Assembly: GCA_030066655.1 (NCBI GenBank)
Contig: JASJBE010000008.1
Coordinates: forward strand, 1 to 64,000
From: Woeseiaceae bacterium
Lineage (GTDB): Bacteria > Pseudomonadota > Gammaproteobacteria > Steroidobacterales > Woeseiaceae
DNA length: 64,000 nt
Direction of reading: 5' to 3'
Below, piece by piece: positions 39,598 through 49,862 of the stretch. The position numbers and the translations under genes were made by a program. Positions within the stretch are counted from its first letter, which is position 1; each line of letters opens with the position of its first letter. The notes beneath the pieces were generated by a model that had not been told where the DNA came from, did not search any database, and saw only the letters and a program-made list of their open reading frames with translations.

Positions 39598-42500
39598 ATG
39601 AAGAAGCTGTTTCAAAAAGTCTTCAAGGTGCTCGCGTACACGATCGCGGGTTTCGTCATCCTGCTCGCGATCGGCGTAGGCCTGCTGCGTCTGTTCCTGC
39701 CACGGCTCCCCGAGTACCAGGAACAGATCAAGGTGTGGGCCAGCGACGCGATCGGTGTCGGCGTTGAGTTTTCTGCGATGGATGCGCGCTGGGGATTGAA
39801 CGGCCCGGAACTGAAGTTCCTCGATGCCGAGCTGATCCGACCCGACAACCTGCGCAGAATCGTTGCCGCAGAGGAGGTTAGCATCAGCGTCGCGCTGATC
39901 CGCCTGATGACCGAGCGGACAGTCGCTATCGACCGCGTCGTCGTGCGGGACTCGCAGATCGAGGTGCGGCGCCTCGACACGGGCGAATTCTGGTTCCAGG
40001 GCAGCTCGCTCGATGAACTCCTGCCACCGCGTGAGCAGGGCGCGACGATGCAAAGCAGTGCTATCGAGCTCATCGGTGAAAACATTGAGCTGCTGTACCT
40101 GCGCTCCGGCGATGAGCGTCCGCGGCGCTTCGCCGCGCCCAGCATTGTCGTCAGGGGTGACGAGACGCGAATCGCGATCGATGCCGAGATCTACCCGCCT
40201 AGCGAGATCGCCGATGAACTCCTGGTTTCCGCAACCTACCTGACGGACGTACCGGCCGAAGAGCGCGTGTGGGACGTGTTTGCACGCATCGAGGACGTCG
40301 AACTGCCCGCGTTGTCCACACTGGTCGGCAACGAGGCCTGGCGCGTGACCAGCGGAGGCGGCGACGCCGACGTATCGATCAAGCTGGCCGACGATGGTGT
40401 GCAGTCCGCGTCGATCGACGTGGACCTTATCGACCTGTCCCGGGACGGGCAGGATCCCGTCGCGCTGAAGGGGCTCGTCGAGTACCGACGCGAAGACGAC
40501 GGCTGGTTGCTGGCCGGGACCGAGCTGGAGCTTGCGACGCCGACCGGGGAATGGCCGCAGTCGTCGTTCCGGCTGGATACCGGGCTCGATGAACAGGGGT
40601 CGATCGCAGAGCTCGACGTTCGGTCCGACTACGTCAATCTTCGCGACCTGCGGTTCGTTACGCCATTGCTCGATCCGGAGCTCGGAGAACGGCTGGATAC
40701 GCTGTCGCCGCGCGGTGAGATCAGGGACCTCGACCTGACGCTGTCGGGAATCGGCACCGAGCGACTCACGTATGCGGTATCCGCAGACCTCTCTGAAATA
40801 GGGTTCGAGGCGATCGAGCGCGTGCCGGGGCTCCGCGGGTTTTCAGCCCGTGTGCGGGCCGACATGTCCGGCGGTCGGGTCGAGATGCGATCGGAGAATC
40901 TGACGTTGTTGCTGTTCGACTACCTGTCGGAGCCGATAGAACTGGACAGCGCGCTTGGCACGATTATCTGGCGCCGCAGCGGCGATCGGACAACGGTGCT
41001 GTCTGACAATATCTCACTGAACAACGGTGACCTTCAGAGCCAGACCAATGTGCAGATCACGATCGACGGCGACGCTTCGCCCGAGATCGACCTGGCCAGC
41101 GAGTGGACCCTGTCAGACCTGGGTTCGGCGAAACGCTACATTCCCGAGAAGCTGGTGTCGCCGAAACTGTACCGCTGGTTCCAGGATGCGTTGCTCTCGG
41201 GTTCCGTCAACAACGGCAGGACGCGCCTGTACGGCCCGCTCGACAAGTTCCCGTTCGACGGCGGGGAAGGACGCTTTCTGCTCGAAGCGACGATCACCGA
41301 CCTGCTGTTCAAGTACCTGCCTCGCTGGCCAGCGGCGGAAGTCAGGTCGATGGACATCGTGCTGGACAATACGCGCCTCTATACCGAGAGAAACCTCTCC
41401 TTCAACGAAGGGCGCGAGGTCCGGGACGCCAGGGTTGAGATTGCCGATCTCAGAGAAGCCGTATTGACGATCGACGGTCGGTCAGACGGTGCAATGCAGT
41501 CGCTGCTCGATTTCTCACGCAACAGCCCGCTCGACGATCTCCTGGGCGGTGCGCTCGGACGCATCAGCGTCGGCGGGTCCGCCACGGCCGATATCGACCT
41601 GCTGGTGCCACTGAAGCAATCCCGCGAGTTCGAGATTGAGGTTTCCGTCGTTGCTGATGATGCAGAACTCAGGATCGACGGTCTGAATCCGCCGATCACC
41701 GGCATGAACGGTCGCGTCGTGATCAGGAGAGATTCGATCGAGAGCGAGTCACTAACCGCACAATTCCTCGGCGAGCCGATCGACATCGTTTTGACCGACG
41801 CTCAGGAAACCGGTTTCCGCTACGCAGCGGACATCGAGGGCAGCCTGTCGATCGCGGGTCTGTCCGACGGATTCGGCTTGCCTGTCGATGGCCTCATCGA
41901 CGGCAGCACGAGCTACACGGCGCGAATCCTGTTTCCGACGAGACAGGAAGAAGACCGTCAGCCTTTGACGCTGCGTATCGCCAGCGATCTCGCGGGCGTC
42001 GAGGTCACAATGCCGCCTCCTTTCGGAAAATCTGCAGACGTCGAACGGCAGGTCACCGGCGACATTCGTTTTCCGGGCGGCGGCGATATCGCGTCAGCAG
42101 GGCGTACCGACGACTTCACATGGGACCTTTCCTTCGTCAACGACGACGGCATGGCCTTCGAGAGGGGCACCCTCGTCGTGGGTGAGGACGTGGAATCAGA
42201 GCTCGTCCAGACGCGTGGCTTGCACATTCGCGGCAACGTACCGCAGTTCTATCTCGATGACTGGCTGGCCGTCGGCCGGGGTGACGGATCGCGTTCCGTC
42301 GTCATCGATGAGATTCGCTCGGCCGACGTGGTTGTCGACGACCTGCGCCTGCTCGGCCAGCGTTTTAGGGATCACAGCGTGGAGATGGACCGCAGCGCGA
42401 GGGACTGGCTGATACAGGTGGACGGAGAACAGGTCAGCGGATCGATTACCTTGCCCTACGAGTTTGGCCCGGAGTCGACGCTGGTACTCGAGATGCAGCG

Positions 42501-43422
42501 GCTGATCCTGCCGGGCGACGACCTGTCGCCTGGCGGCCGAAATGACATCGACCCGCGGAACCTGCCCGCAATGACGATCCGCGCCGATGAATTTGCAATC
42601 AGGGAACGTTACTTCGGCCGCGTGGAGGCGGATGTCAACAGCACCGGTCAGGGGCTGGTCGCAGACCGCATCATCGCGAACGATGCCAGCTTTGAAGTGT
42701 TCGGCAACGGGCGCTGGGTCGTCAATGAGGACGACGCCAGCGGCTTCAGGACCTACGCTGTCGGCGGCCTCCGCAGCAACGACATCAAGGCGACGATGGA
42801 CAGACTCAACTACCAGCCGGGCTTGAACGGCGACGACCTGTCCGTGATCTTCGACGTCAACTGGTCAGGCGGGCCGTCAGCAGAATTCGTCGAAACCCTG
42901 GACGGCGAGGTGCAGGTCAATTTCGGTCCCGGCCAGCTGGATGATGTCGACCCCGGCGCCGGCCGCGTGTTCGGCCTGTTGAGTATCGTCGCACTGCCTC
43001 GACGGCTGTCTCTGGATTTCAGCGACGTATTCCAGAAAGGCTTCGGTTTTGACACGATCGAGGGCGTGTTCCGGATTGACGACGGCGATACCTACACCTG
43101 TAACCTGACGCTGGAAGGACCGGCAGCGGCGATCGGTATCGTCGGGCGTGCCGGTCTCACGGACAGGGACTACGCGCAGTCGGCTATCGTCAGCGCGAGT
43201 TTCGGCGATACGCTGCCCGTCGTTGGCGGCCTCGTGGCCGGCCCACAGGTTGCCGCGGCGCTACTGATCTTCTCCCAGATCTTCAAGAAACCGCTGCAGG
43301 ACCTGAGCCAGGTCTATTACGATATCGGTGGTACCTGGGACGAGCCGTCGATCGAGAGTTCGGACGCAGCCAGTTTTGCCGAGACCGGGCGCCTGTCCGG
43401 TTGTATAGAAGACGCTCAGTAA
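39598..43422 (+). CDS. yhdP: YhdP family AsmA-like lipid transport protein
   Basis: Very large inner-membrane anchored periplasmic protein, 1274 residues (E. coli 1266). One N-terminal membrane helix (about 10-36) is followed by a long beta-rich bridge-like region, consistent with the AsmA-like/TamB type of proteins that carry phospholipids between membranes. The C-terminus has the family 'GRAGLTDRDYAQSAIVSASFGDTLPVVGGLVAGPQVAAALLIF' hydrophobic glycine-rich segment. Located between rng and nit-tldD as in relatives. Confidence 0.95.
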   Translation: MKKLFQKVFKVLAYTIAGFVILLAIGVGLLRLFLPRLPEYQEQIKVWASDAIGVGVEFSAMDARWGLNGPELKFLDAELIRPDNLRRIVAAEEVSISVALIRLMTERTVAIDRVVVRDSQIEVRRLDTGEFWFQGSSLDELLPPREQGATMQSSAIELIGENIELLYLRSGDERPRRFAAPSIVVRGDETRIAIDAEIYPPSEIADELLVSATYLTDVPAEERVWDVFARIEDVELPALSTLVGNEAWRVTSGGGDADVSIKLADDGVQSASIDVDLIDLSRDGQDPVALKGLVEYRREDDGWLLAGTELELATPTGEWPQSSFRLDTGLDEQGSIAELDVRSDYVNLRDLRFVTPLLDPELGERLDTLSPRGEIRDLDLTLSGIGTERLTYAVSADLSEIGFEAIERVPGLRGFSARVRADMSGGRVEMRSENLTLLLFDYLSEPIELDSALGTIIWRRSGDRTTVLSDNISLNNGDLQSQTNVQITIDGDASPEIDLASEWTLSDLGSAKRYIPEKLVSPKLYRWFQDALLSGSVNNGRTRLYGPLDKFPFDGGEGRFLLEATITDLLFKYLPRWPAAEVRSMDIVLDNTRLYTERNLSFNEGREVRDARVEIADLREAVLTIDGRSDGAMQSLLDFSRNSPLDDLLGGALGRISVGGSATADIDLLVPLKQSREFEIEVSVVADDAELRIDGLNPPITGMNGRVVIRRDSIESESLTAQFLGEPIDIVLTDAQETGFRYAADIEGSLSIAGLSDGFGLPVDGLIDGSTSYTARILFPTRQEEDRQPLTLRIASDLAGVEVTMPPPFGKSADVERQVTGDIRFPGGGDIASAGRTDDFTWDLSFVNDDGMAFERGTLVVGEDVESELVQTRGLHIRGNVPQFYLDDWLAVGRGDGSRSVVIDEIRSADVVVDDLRLLGQRFRDHSVEMDRSARDWLIQVDGEQVSGSITLPYEFGPESTLVLEMQRLILPGDDLSPGGRNDIDPRNLPAMTIRADEFAIRERYFGRVEADVNSTGQGLVADRIIANDASFEVFGNGRWVVNEDDASGFRTYAVGGLRSNDIKATMDRLNYQPGLNGDDLSVIFDVNWSGGPSAEFVETLDGEVQVNFGPGQLDDVDPGAGRVFGLLSIVALPRRLSLDFSDVFQKGFGFDTIEGVFRIDDGDTYTCNLTLEGPAAAIGIVGRAGLTDRDYAQSAIVSASFGDTLPVVGGLVAGPQVAAALLIFSQIFKKPLQDLSQVYYDIGGTWDEPSIESSDAASFAETGRLSGCIEDAQ

Positions 43423-43446
43423 GTCACAGGAGAGGGCAAGATTCCG

Positions 43447-44271
43447 ATGCGCGTTGCAGCCATCCAGATGAACAGCGGTGACCAAGTCGAGGAAAACCTC
43501 GCGCTCGCGGGTTCCCTCATTGCCGCGGCTGCGCAGGATGGATGTCGTATCGTCGTTCTGCCGGAGAATTTCGCATTGATGCCCAGAAGCGGCCGCGACA
43601 AGAACGCGCACGCGGAGGCGGTCGGCAGCGGGCCGATACAGGCGTTTCTTGCGGAGACCGCCATGGCCCACGGCGTCTGGATTATTGGCGGCAGTATTCC
43701 CGTCAAGTCACCCGAGCCGGAGCGTGTCTACGGTGCGTGTGTCGTCGTGGACGACGAGGGCGAGGCTCGCGCTGTGTATCGCAAGATTCACCTGTTCGAC
43801 GTTGATATCTCCGACTCCGACGAGTCCTATCGTGAGTCGTTCTCGATGTACCCGGCGGACGAGGTCGTCGCCGTCGACACGCCTGCCGGCAAGCTCGGCA
43901 TGAGTATCTGCTATGACGTGAGGTTTCCGGAACTGTACCGAGCCCTGCTGGACGACGGCGCCAGCTGGTTCACGGTGCCGGCGGCATTCACGGTGACAAC
44001 CGGCCAGGCGCACTGGCACGCGCTGTTGCGAGCACGGGCTATTGAGAACCTCGCCTACGTCGTCGCGCCCGGGCAGTTCGGCACGCACCCTGACGGGCGT
44101 TCGACCTTCGGGCACTCACTGATCGTCGACCCGTGGGGCAGGGTGCTCGCCGAATCATCGGACAGCAACGGGTTTATTGCCGTAGACTTCGACCTCGACA
44201 TGCAGGCGAAACTGCGCAGCGAGTTTCCGGCATTGTCCAATCGAAGATTGACCAAAGGACGTAGGATTTGA
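43447..44271 (+). CDS. Carbon-nitrogen hydrolase (Nit1/YbeM-like)
   Basis: Nitrilase superfamily hydrolase of 274 residues. The catalytic triad is seen as Glu in '[15 protein letters not shown]', Lys in '[15 protein letters not shown]' and Cys in '[14 protein letters not shown]'. These sequences match the Nit1 branch, in which deaminated glutathione amidase activity is described (YbeM). Assignment to that precise substrate is inference. It has a good ribosome-binding site (GGAGAGGGC). It overlaps tldD by 4 bp. Confidence 0.93.
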   Translation: MRVAAIQMNSGDQVEENLALAGSLIAAAAQDGCRIVVLPENFALMPRSGRDKNAHAEAVGSGPIQAFLAETAMAHGVWIIGGSIPVKSPEPERVYGACVVVDDEGEARAVYRKIHLFDVDISDSDESYRESFSMYPADEVVAVDTPAGKLGMSICYDVRFPELYRALLDDGASWFTVPAAFTVTTGQAHWHALLRARAIENLAYVVAPGQFGTHPDGRSTFGHSLIVDPWGRVLAESSDSNGFIAVDFDLDMQAKLRSEFPALSNRRLTKGRRI

Positions 44272-45719
44272 CCGACTCAAACCAGGCCAGTATCGAAACA
44301 GTCATGGCAAACGTGCTAGAGCCAGTCGGCCTGGCGGAGCAGCACCTTGCGTCGACACTCGGTGACGTCATGAGTGGCGGCGTCGACTACGCGGACCTGT
44401 ATTTCCAGGTCAGCCGCGCGGAAAGCTGGACGCTGGAAGACGGGATACTGCGGGAGGGCAGCTTCAGCCTCGACCAGGGCGTTGGCGTCCGGGCGAACAG
44501 CGGCGAGAAGACCGGTTTTGCGTATTCAGACGAATTGTTCCTGCCGGCGCTGACGAAGGCCGCTTCGGCCGCGCGCGCGATCGCGCGGTCCGGCGACAAC
44601 CAGGGCGTGCCCGCCTGGCAACGAACGACGGTGCCGCTCTTGTACACCGCGACGGATCCGACAACGAGTCTGCGGGACGACGAGAAAGCAGCGCTTTTGA
44701 AGAGAATTGACCGCGAGACGCGGGCTCTCGATACCCGCATCGAACAGGTCATCCTGAGCATGACGAGCTCACAGGACCATGTACTGGTAGCGGCGTCCGA
44801 CGGCACACTCGCGGCCGACGTCAGGCCGCTGGTCCGGTTCAATGTCAGCGTCATCTTAGAAGAGAACGGTCGTCGCGAGCAGGGCTACGCTGGTGGCGGT
44901 TCACGATCTGACCTGCAGTACTTCCTGGCGGGTGAGCGGCCCCTCGAGTACGCGCGTGAGGCCGTGCGGCAGGCGACGGTTCAGCTCGAAGCCCAGGCGG
45001 CCCCTGCCGGCGCCATGCCGGTCGTTCTTGGCCCGGGCTGGCCGGGCATACTGCTGCATGAGGCTGTGGGCCACGGACTCGAAGGTGACTTCAATCGCAA
45101 GGGTACGTCGGCTTTCTCGGGCAAGGTCGGCAAGCCGGTCGCGTCACCGCTGGTCACGATTGTCGACGACGGCACGATCCAGGATCGACGAGGGTCACTG
45201 TCGATCGACGATGAGGGAACGCCGGGAGCCTACAACGTGCTCGTCGAAGACGGTGTGCTCCGTGGCTACATGCAGGACAAACTCAACGCGCGCCTGATGG
45301 GGGTCAAACCGACCGGCAACGGACGCCGAGAGTCATTCGCGCATATCCCGATGCCGCGGATGACCAATACCTACATGCTTGCGGGTCCGCATGACCCGGG
45401 CGAGATCATTGAGTCAGTAGAGCAGGGGATTTACGCGCCGAATTTCGGTGGCGGGCAGGTCGACATCACATCCGGCAAGTTTGTGTTCTCAGCGAGCGAG
45501 GCCTACCTGATCGAAGGCGGGCGGCTGACGAACCCGGTCAAGGGAGCGATGCTGATCGGCGACGGGCCAGAGGCGCTAACGCGAATATCGATGGTCGGCA
45601 ACGACTTGCAACTCGACAGCGGCGTCGGGACCTGTGGCAAAGACGGACAGTCGGTGCCGGTCGGTGTCGGTCAGCCGACATTGAAAATCGATGAGTTGAC
45701 CGTCGGCGGCACCGCCTGA
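44268..45719 (+). CDS. tldD: Metalloprotease TldD
   Basis: Catalytic subunit of the TldD/TldE protease that degrades unfolded peptides and matures microcin B17 and CcdA-like antitoxins in E. coli. HEAVGH at residues 264-269 ('[20 protein letters not shown]') supplies the zinc ligands. The start is TTG at 44268, overlapping the nit stop; 483 residues match the family (481). The partner pmbA (tldE) is encoded at 49863, separated by purEK and other genes. The C-terminal '[29 protein letters not shown]' is conserved. Confidence 0.97.
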   Translation: MTDSNQASIETVMANVLEPVGLAEQHLASTLGDVMSGGVDYADLYFQVSRAESWTLEDGILREGSFSLDQGVGVRANSGEKTGFAYSDELFLPALTKAASAARAIARSGDNQGVPAWQRTTVPLLYTATDPTTSLRDDEKAALLKRIDRETRALDTRIEQVILSMTSSQDHVLVAASDGTLAADVRPLVRFNVSVILEENGRREQGYAGGGSRSDLQYFLAGERPLEYAREAVRQATVQLEAQAAPAGAMPVVLGPGWPGILLHEAVGHGLEGDFNRKGTSAFSGKVGKPVASPLVTIVDDGTIQDRRGSLSIDDEGTPGAYNVLVEDGVLRGYMQDKLNARLMGVKPTGNGRRESFAHIPMPRMTNTYMLAGPHDPGEIIESVEQGIYAPNFGGGQVDITSGKFVFSASEAYLIEGGRLTNPVKGAMLIGDGPEALTRISMVGNDLQLDSGVGTCGKDGQSVPVGVGQPTLKIDELTVGGTA

Positions 45720-45836
45720 TTGACATAACGCCAGTATTTGCGCGGATTCCCGCGATTGCGTGTGACTTGTGACACGGCAAATGATTGTCGCCTTGCCTAC
45801 CCTGTGTACCGTCCTTCAATCACAGGAACTCAAGCC

Positions 45837-46004
45837 ATGGCGAGCGACAGAACAATAACCGAGAATGATCTCGAGGCGAACGCGCAGAGCCTAATAAACG
45901 CGCTGCGTAGCGAAGCTTCTGAAGCCGAGCCCGACCTCGCCGTCGACGGCCTGTCCGAGTCCATCCTGTCGCGTTTCCTGGGCCTGTTTCGCTCACGGAG
46001 CTAG
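45837..46004 (+). CDS. Small hypothetical protein (55 aa)
   Basis: ATG at 45837 is preceded by ACAGGA, giving 'MASDRTITENDLEANAQSLINALRSEASEAE...' and ending 'SRFLGLFRSRS'. The first two thirds are acidic and helical, the tail basic and amphipathic (LSESILSRFLGLFRSRS). No family recognised. The longer ORF in the track (from 45738) has an implausible leader. A repeat-rich 'gcgtgtgacttgtgacacgg' lies upstream, imperfect and not a CRP match. Confidence 0.5.
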   Translation: MASDRTITENDLEANAQSLINALRSEASEAEPDLAVDGLSESILSRFLGLFRSRS

Positions 46005-46103
46005 ACGCCTGAGATTCTCCCCGGCTGGTTCCTGAGGCGGAACCAGCTGGACGAGACGCGCCGCAATATGGAACACTGACGCCGCTTCTGTGGAGAGTTC
46101 TCG

Positions 46104-46319
46104 ATGTGGATTTCAAAACCCATTTATGAGGCCTTGCCCTACTTCTACCTTGTGGCTGGCGTCATCACACTGAGCGCATCGATGTATGTGGACCACTGGT
46201 ATTGGCCGACCATCTGCTTTACGACCGGCGTTTTCTGCCTGGTCGCCGGACTGGTCGTACTGCTGAAGCGTCGGGATGCGCGCTCCGGGAAGCGCCGGCA
46301 GAGTAGTCCGGCTGAATGA
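46104..46319 (+). CDS. Small membrane protein (71 aa)
   Basis: Family not recognised. Two hydrophobic helices (about 10-28 and 34-54) and a basic tail 'KRRDARSGKRRQSS' define a hairpin-like inner-membrane protein. Ribosome-binding site GGAGAG lies 9 nt before the ATG. It converges on the ExeA-like gene with 6 bp between the ends. Confidence 0.65.
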   Translation: MWISKPIYEALPYFYLVAGVITLSASMYVDHWYWPTICFTTGVFCLVAGLVVLLKRRDARSGKRRQSSPAE

Positions 46320-46325
46320 CCGTCG

Positions 46326-47633
46326 CTAGCTGACGGCGGAAGCGTCGCCGTTATCCTCCAGATCTTTATCGACCTGATTTTCAAACTCGTCTTCGTCTGA
46401 GGCGTGCTCTTCGAGCATGTCTTCTTCGGCCACCAGGTCCTCCGCCGTCGACGCATCCGCGCCCGATTGCTTGCGCAGGTCGGTGTAGACGATTTCGTGG
46501 ATGCCGATGCTGACCACGTCACCGTCCTCCAGCAGGCAGCTCTTCACCTGGCGATTACCGACGAATACGCCGTTCGTGCTGTTGAGGTCCTGCACCGTGC
46601 AGCCCTTCTCGTCGCTGACGAACTGTGCGTGGTGACGACTGACAAATTTGCTCTTGATGTACAGCTCGTTGTCCGGCGCACGACCGGCGACGACGCGTCC
46701 CTCGGGAAACTGGTGGACGCCCAGTGACTCACCGTCAGCGCGGACCTCGAACTGGGCAACGGGGTCCGCGTGCTTCTGCTCGATGTAGGCCACCTGCCGA
46801 TACAACCCGGTCTGTGTCGGGTGCTCCGACCAGCCGAGTTCGGCGACGGCTTCGCGGACGTCGTCGACATCCACCGTCGGCTTCTCATCGGCGAATGCAC
46901 ACAGCAGGGCCGAATCACACAAGGTGTTGATCAACCTCGGAATACCGCCGGTGTAGCGGTACAGATCGTCGTAGGTTTCGTCGGCGAACAGCTCGTTGTC
47001 CTCGCGACCCGCAATCGAGAGACGGTGCTCGATGTACTTCTGCATCTCCTCCCGGTCCAGCGGCCCGATATGGAAGCGCAGCCTGACCCTTTGGACGAGC
47101 TGCTTCAGTTTCGGTGAATCGAGTGAGTCTTTCAGCTCCGGTTGGCCGGCGAGGATGATGCGCAGCACCTTTTCCTTGTGCGTCTCTATGCCCGACAGGA
47201 GTCGAATCTCCTCGAGCACCTTGGTCGACAGGTTCTGGGCTTCGTCCACGACGAGGACGACCTTCTTGCCGTTGGAGTATTGCTCGATGAGGAACATGTT
47301 GAGCATGTCCAGCAGTTCGACCTTCTGCTTGTTGAAAGGCTTGAAGCCGAACTCGGTCAGCACCGCCTGCAGGAATTGCGTCGACGAGAGCTGGGTCTGC
47401 GACACGACGGCGTATACGACATCGTCGTCGACTTCCGACAGGAACGACTGCAGCAGGGTCGTCTTGCCTGAACCGATCTCGCCCGTGATGACAACGAAAC
47501 CGTCCGCAAGCCAGATCGTCGATTCCATGTATGCCTTGGCGCGAGCATGCTGCTTGCTCCAGTACACGAAACTCGGATCCGGCGTCAGCCGAAACGGTTG
47601 TTCATCCAGCTTGAAGTGTTCCAGGTACGACAT
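46326..47633 (-). CDS. ExeA/GspA-like AAA ATPase with C-terminal FHA domain
   Basis: 435 residues. The N-terminal AAA domain has 'YLEHFKLDEQPFRLTPDPSFVYWS' (ExeA-type opening), Walker A 'GEIGSGKTTLLQ' and Walker B 'KKVVLVVDEAQNLS'. The C-terminal third has an FHA phosphothreonine-binding domain: 'GRVVAGRAPDNELYIKSKFVSRHHAQFVSDEKGCTVQDLNSTNGVFVGNRQV', with the conserved GR, SRHHA and STNG. The acidic tail (ATAEDLVAEEDMLEEHASDEDEFENQVDKDLEDN) is unusual. ExeA types assemble secretin or MSHA-like systems; no such genes are adjacent, so a role cannot be assigned. It is downstream of purK with a 70-bp gap. Confidence 0.88.
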   Translation of the reverse strand: MSYLEHFKLDEQPFRLTPDPSFVYWSKQHARAKAYMESTIWLADGFVVITGEIGSGKTTLLQSFLSEVDDDVVYAVVSQTQLSSTQFLQAVLTEFGFKPFNKQKVELLDMLNMFLIEQYSNGKKVVLVVDEAQNLSTKVLEEIRLLSGIETHKEKVLRIILAGQPELKDSLDSPKLKQLVQRVRLRFHIGPLDREEMQKYIEHRLSIAGREDNELFADETYDDLYRYTGGIPRLINTLCDSALLCAFADEKPTVDVDDVREAVAELGWSEHPTQTGLYRQVAYIEQKHADPVAQFEVRADGESLGVHQFPEGRVVAGRAPDNELYIKSKFVSRHHAQFVSDEKGCTVQDLNSTNGVFVGNRQVKSCLLEDGDVVSIGIHEIVYTDLRKQSGADASTAEDLVAEEDMLEEHASDEDEFENQVDKDLEDNGDASAVS

Positions 47634-47703
47634 TCTGTCGATTACGGCCTAAATTTGAGTCAGATTCTTCAGTTTACCTGCTTTAGCACAGCGGGTTCTA
47701 TGT

Positions 47704-48801
47704 TCAGGTCACGGTACGAGATGTCCACTGCGTCACGATTCTGCTGACTTCGGCGACGGCGCGGTCGCGTTGCCCGGCGGTCGGTGCGACGACGGTGACG
47801 TGACCGACCTTGCGCCCGGGCCGCTCCGACTTGCCGTAGTCGTGAAAATGACCGTCGTCGAGTGACCTGACCGGATCCGGGATCGATCCAATCAGGTTCT
47901 GCATTCCCGAGTACCCTTTACACTCGGGCTGACCCAGGGGCAGTCCCGCCACGGCCCGCATGTGATTCTCGAACTGGCTGCAACGGCAGCCCTCAATCGT
48001 CCAGTGGCCGCTATTGTGCACACGCGGCGCGAATTCATTCGCGAGCAGTTGCTCGCCGCAGACGAACAGCTCGAGAGCGACGGTTCCGACGTAGTTCAGG
48101 CGATCCAGCAGTCGATGCGCGTAGTCCCCGGCCAGCGTCTCGAGCTGCGGGTTGTCCAATGGCGCTATCGACGTATCCAGAATGCCGTCGGCATGCGTGT
48201 TGTGCGTTAGCGGATAGACGACGACGTCTCCGGACTGGCTCCGGGTCGCGATGACAGACACCTCGAAGTCGAACGGCACAAACGCTTCGGCGATCAGCGG
48301 TGTACCGCCCAGCTTGTCCCATGCCTCGTCCCGGTCCGTGTCATCCCGGATGACTGCCTGACCTTTGCCGTCGTAGCCGAAACGGCGCGTCTTCAGGACG
48401 ATCGGCAGGCCGAGCTTGTCGATCGCCTCGTCCAAATCGCTGCGCGAGTCGACCGCGAAGTAGCCGGGCAACGGAATCGACAAGGTTTCGAACAACTGCT
48501 TCTCGCTGAGCCGATCCTGGGCGGCCGACAGTGCCTCAAGGGGCGGATAAACCGGCACGCTGTCGATGGCGGCAAGCGCGTCTACCGGGACGTTTTCGAA
48601 TTCGTAGGTGATGACGTCGCACGACGCGGCCAGCTCAGCCAGCGCGTCGGAATCGTCGAACGCCGCCCGACGACAGTCGCCGATGGAGGCAGCTGGCGGC
48701 CGATCGCCGGGGTCTACGAACAGGCATTCGAGTTGCAGGGATTTCGCCGACTCCCCCAACATAAGGCCCAGCTGGCCTGCGCCGATGACGCCGATCCTCA
48801 C
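47704..48801 (-). CDS. purK: 5-(carboxyamino)imidazole ribonucleotide synthase
   Basis: ATP-grasp enzyme of purine biosynthesis that carboxylates AIR using bicarbonate. The 365-residue protein opens 'RIGVIGAGQLGLMLGESAKSLQLE', followed by 'IPLPGYFAVDSRSDLDEAIDKLGLPIVLKTRRFGYDGKGQAV' and 'EFAPRVHNSGHWTIEGCRCSQFENHMRAVAGLPLGQPE'. It follows purE with 5 bp. It is the second gene of the darP-purE-purK transcription unit. Confidence 0.97.
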   Translation of the reverse strand: MRIGVIGAGQLGLMLGESAKSLQLECLFVDPGDRPPAASIGDCRRAAFDDSDALAELAASCDVITYEFENVPVDALAAIDSVPVYPPLEALSAAQDRLSEKQLFETLSIPLPGYFAVDSRSDLDEAIDKLGLPIVLKTRRFGYDGKGQAVIRDDTDRDEAWDKLGGTPLIAEAFVPFDFEVSVIATRSQSGDVVVYPLTHNTHADGILDTSIAPLDNPQLETLAGDYAHRLLDRLNYVGTVALELFVCGEQLLANEFAPRVHNSGHWTIEGCRCSQFENHMRAVAGLPLGQPECKGYSGMQNLIGSIPDPVRSLDDGHFHDYGKSERPGRKVGHVTVVAPTAGQRDRAVAEVSRIVTQWTSRTVT

Positions 48802-48806
48802 GGGTC

Positions 48807-49295
48807 TCAGACGCTCGGGTCCGGGTGCGACAGTACGGTGCGGGTCTGGCGATCGCGGAAGGCATCGACCGCCCGTGCAACTTGAGCGTCAGACGTAGCC
48901 AGGATGGCGGCCGCGAGCAGGGCGGCATTAATCGCGCCCGCCCGGCCTATCGCGAGAGTCCCGACGGGTATGCCCGCCGGCATCTGGACGATCGACAGCA
49001 GCGAGTCCTGTCCGTTCAGCGCCTTCGATTGTACGGGCACGCCGAGCACGGGCAGGCGAGTCTTTGCGGCGGCCATGCCGGGCAGGTGAGCGGCACCTCC
49101 GGCGCCGGCAATGATGACCTTGATGCCCCGATCGGCTGCCGATTCTGCATATTCGAACAAGAGGTCCGGCGTCCTGTGAGCCGAAACGACCCGGGTCTCG
49201 TGCTCGATGCCGAGCTCACCAAGCGTGTCGCTCGCGTGCTTCATGGTGTCCCAGTCGGAGCGGGATCCCATGATGATTCCTACCTCAATACTCAT
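48807..49295 (-). CDS. purE: N5-carboxyaminoimidazole ribonucleotide mutase
   Basis: Converts N5-CAIR to CAIR in purine biosynthesis. The 162 residues contain '[40 protein letters not shown]' with the catalytic Ser/His/Asp loop, and '[45 protein letters not shown]'. Its ATG overlaps the stop of darP (ATGA, 49292-49295), so the two are coupled. purK follows. Confidence 0.97.
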   Translation of the reverse strand: MSIEVGIIMGSRSDWDTMKHASDTLGELGIEHETRVVSAHRTPDLLFEYAESAADRGIKVIIAGAGGAAHLPGMAAAKTRLPVLGVPVQSKALNGQDSLLSIVQMPAGIPVGTLAIGRAGAINAALLAAAILATSDAQVARAVDAFRDRQTRTVLSHPDPSV

Positions 49296-49792
49296 CGCGA
49301 AAGTCTACCATGTTGGTCAATCAGGGCCTGATGGATGCAGCGGAACAGCTCCCGCCGATATCGCTTTTCGTCCCGGTCATTGTTTGCATTGTGATACGAC
49401 CTCAGCAGGGTCCTGACGGCGTCGGCCGACCCGCTGACCTCCGGCATGTCGTTCACCGCTGATTCACCCTCTCGTAACAGTCGATCCCGAGCCCGTTCCG
49501 CCTGCGCGAAAACACGCTTTTTTAGTCGCTCCTGCTCGCCGAGGGCAGCCAGAGCGGCGCGAAGGGCGTCGACGTCCGTCCCCGTCATGTATTTCCCAAT
49601 CAGCTTCTTCTGCCGTCTGAGCGCGCCGTGCGACTTCATCGATTTTGCGGCGATAATCGCGTCCAGCAGCGACTCCTCCAGCGGCAATGCACCGAGCGTT
49701 GCAGCATCGAAATCGATCAGGCTTTCGCCCAGCGCCTGCAGTTCGGCGTGTTGCCGTTTCAGTGCGCTCTTGCTGGGTTTGTCGTTTGACAC
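49292..49792 (-). CDS. darP: Ribosome biogenesis factor DarP (YjgA)
   Basis: Late 50S assembly factor of the DUF615 family, 166 residues (183 in E. coli). Features: '[24 protein letters not shown]', '[31 protein letters not shown]', and the C-terminal '[17 protein letters not shown]'. As in E. coli, it lies divergently next to pmbA. Here it leads a purE-purK unit instead of standing alone. Confidence 0.94.
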   Translation of the reverse strand: MSNDKPSKSALKRQHAELQALGESLIDFDAATLGALPLEESLLDAIIAAKSMKSHGALRRQKKLIGKYMTGTDVDALRAALAALGEQERLKKRVFAQAERARDRLLREGESAVNDMPEVSGSADAVRTLLRSYHNANNDRDEKRYRRELFRCIHQALIDQHGRLSR

Positions 49793-49862
49793 AGGCGTAG
49801 CTGCTTTGCCGGGCGCCGCAGTCTATCATGCACATCTTTAGACGGCGCAGAGAAGGAACGTA

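Noticed and set aside
45761-45776. CRP-like sequence TGTGACTTGTGACAC upstream of the 45837 ORF
   Set aside because: The half-sites are direct rather than inverted and spacing is wrong for TGTGA-N6-TCACA.
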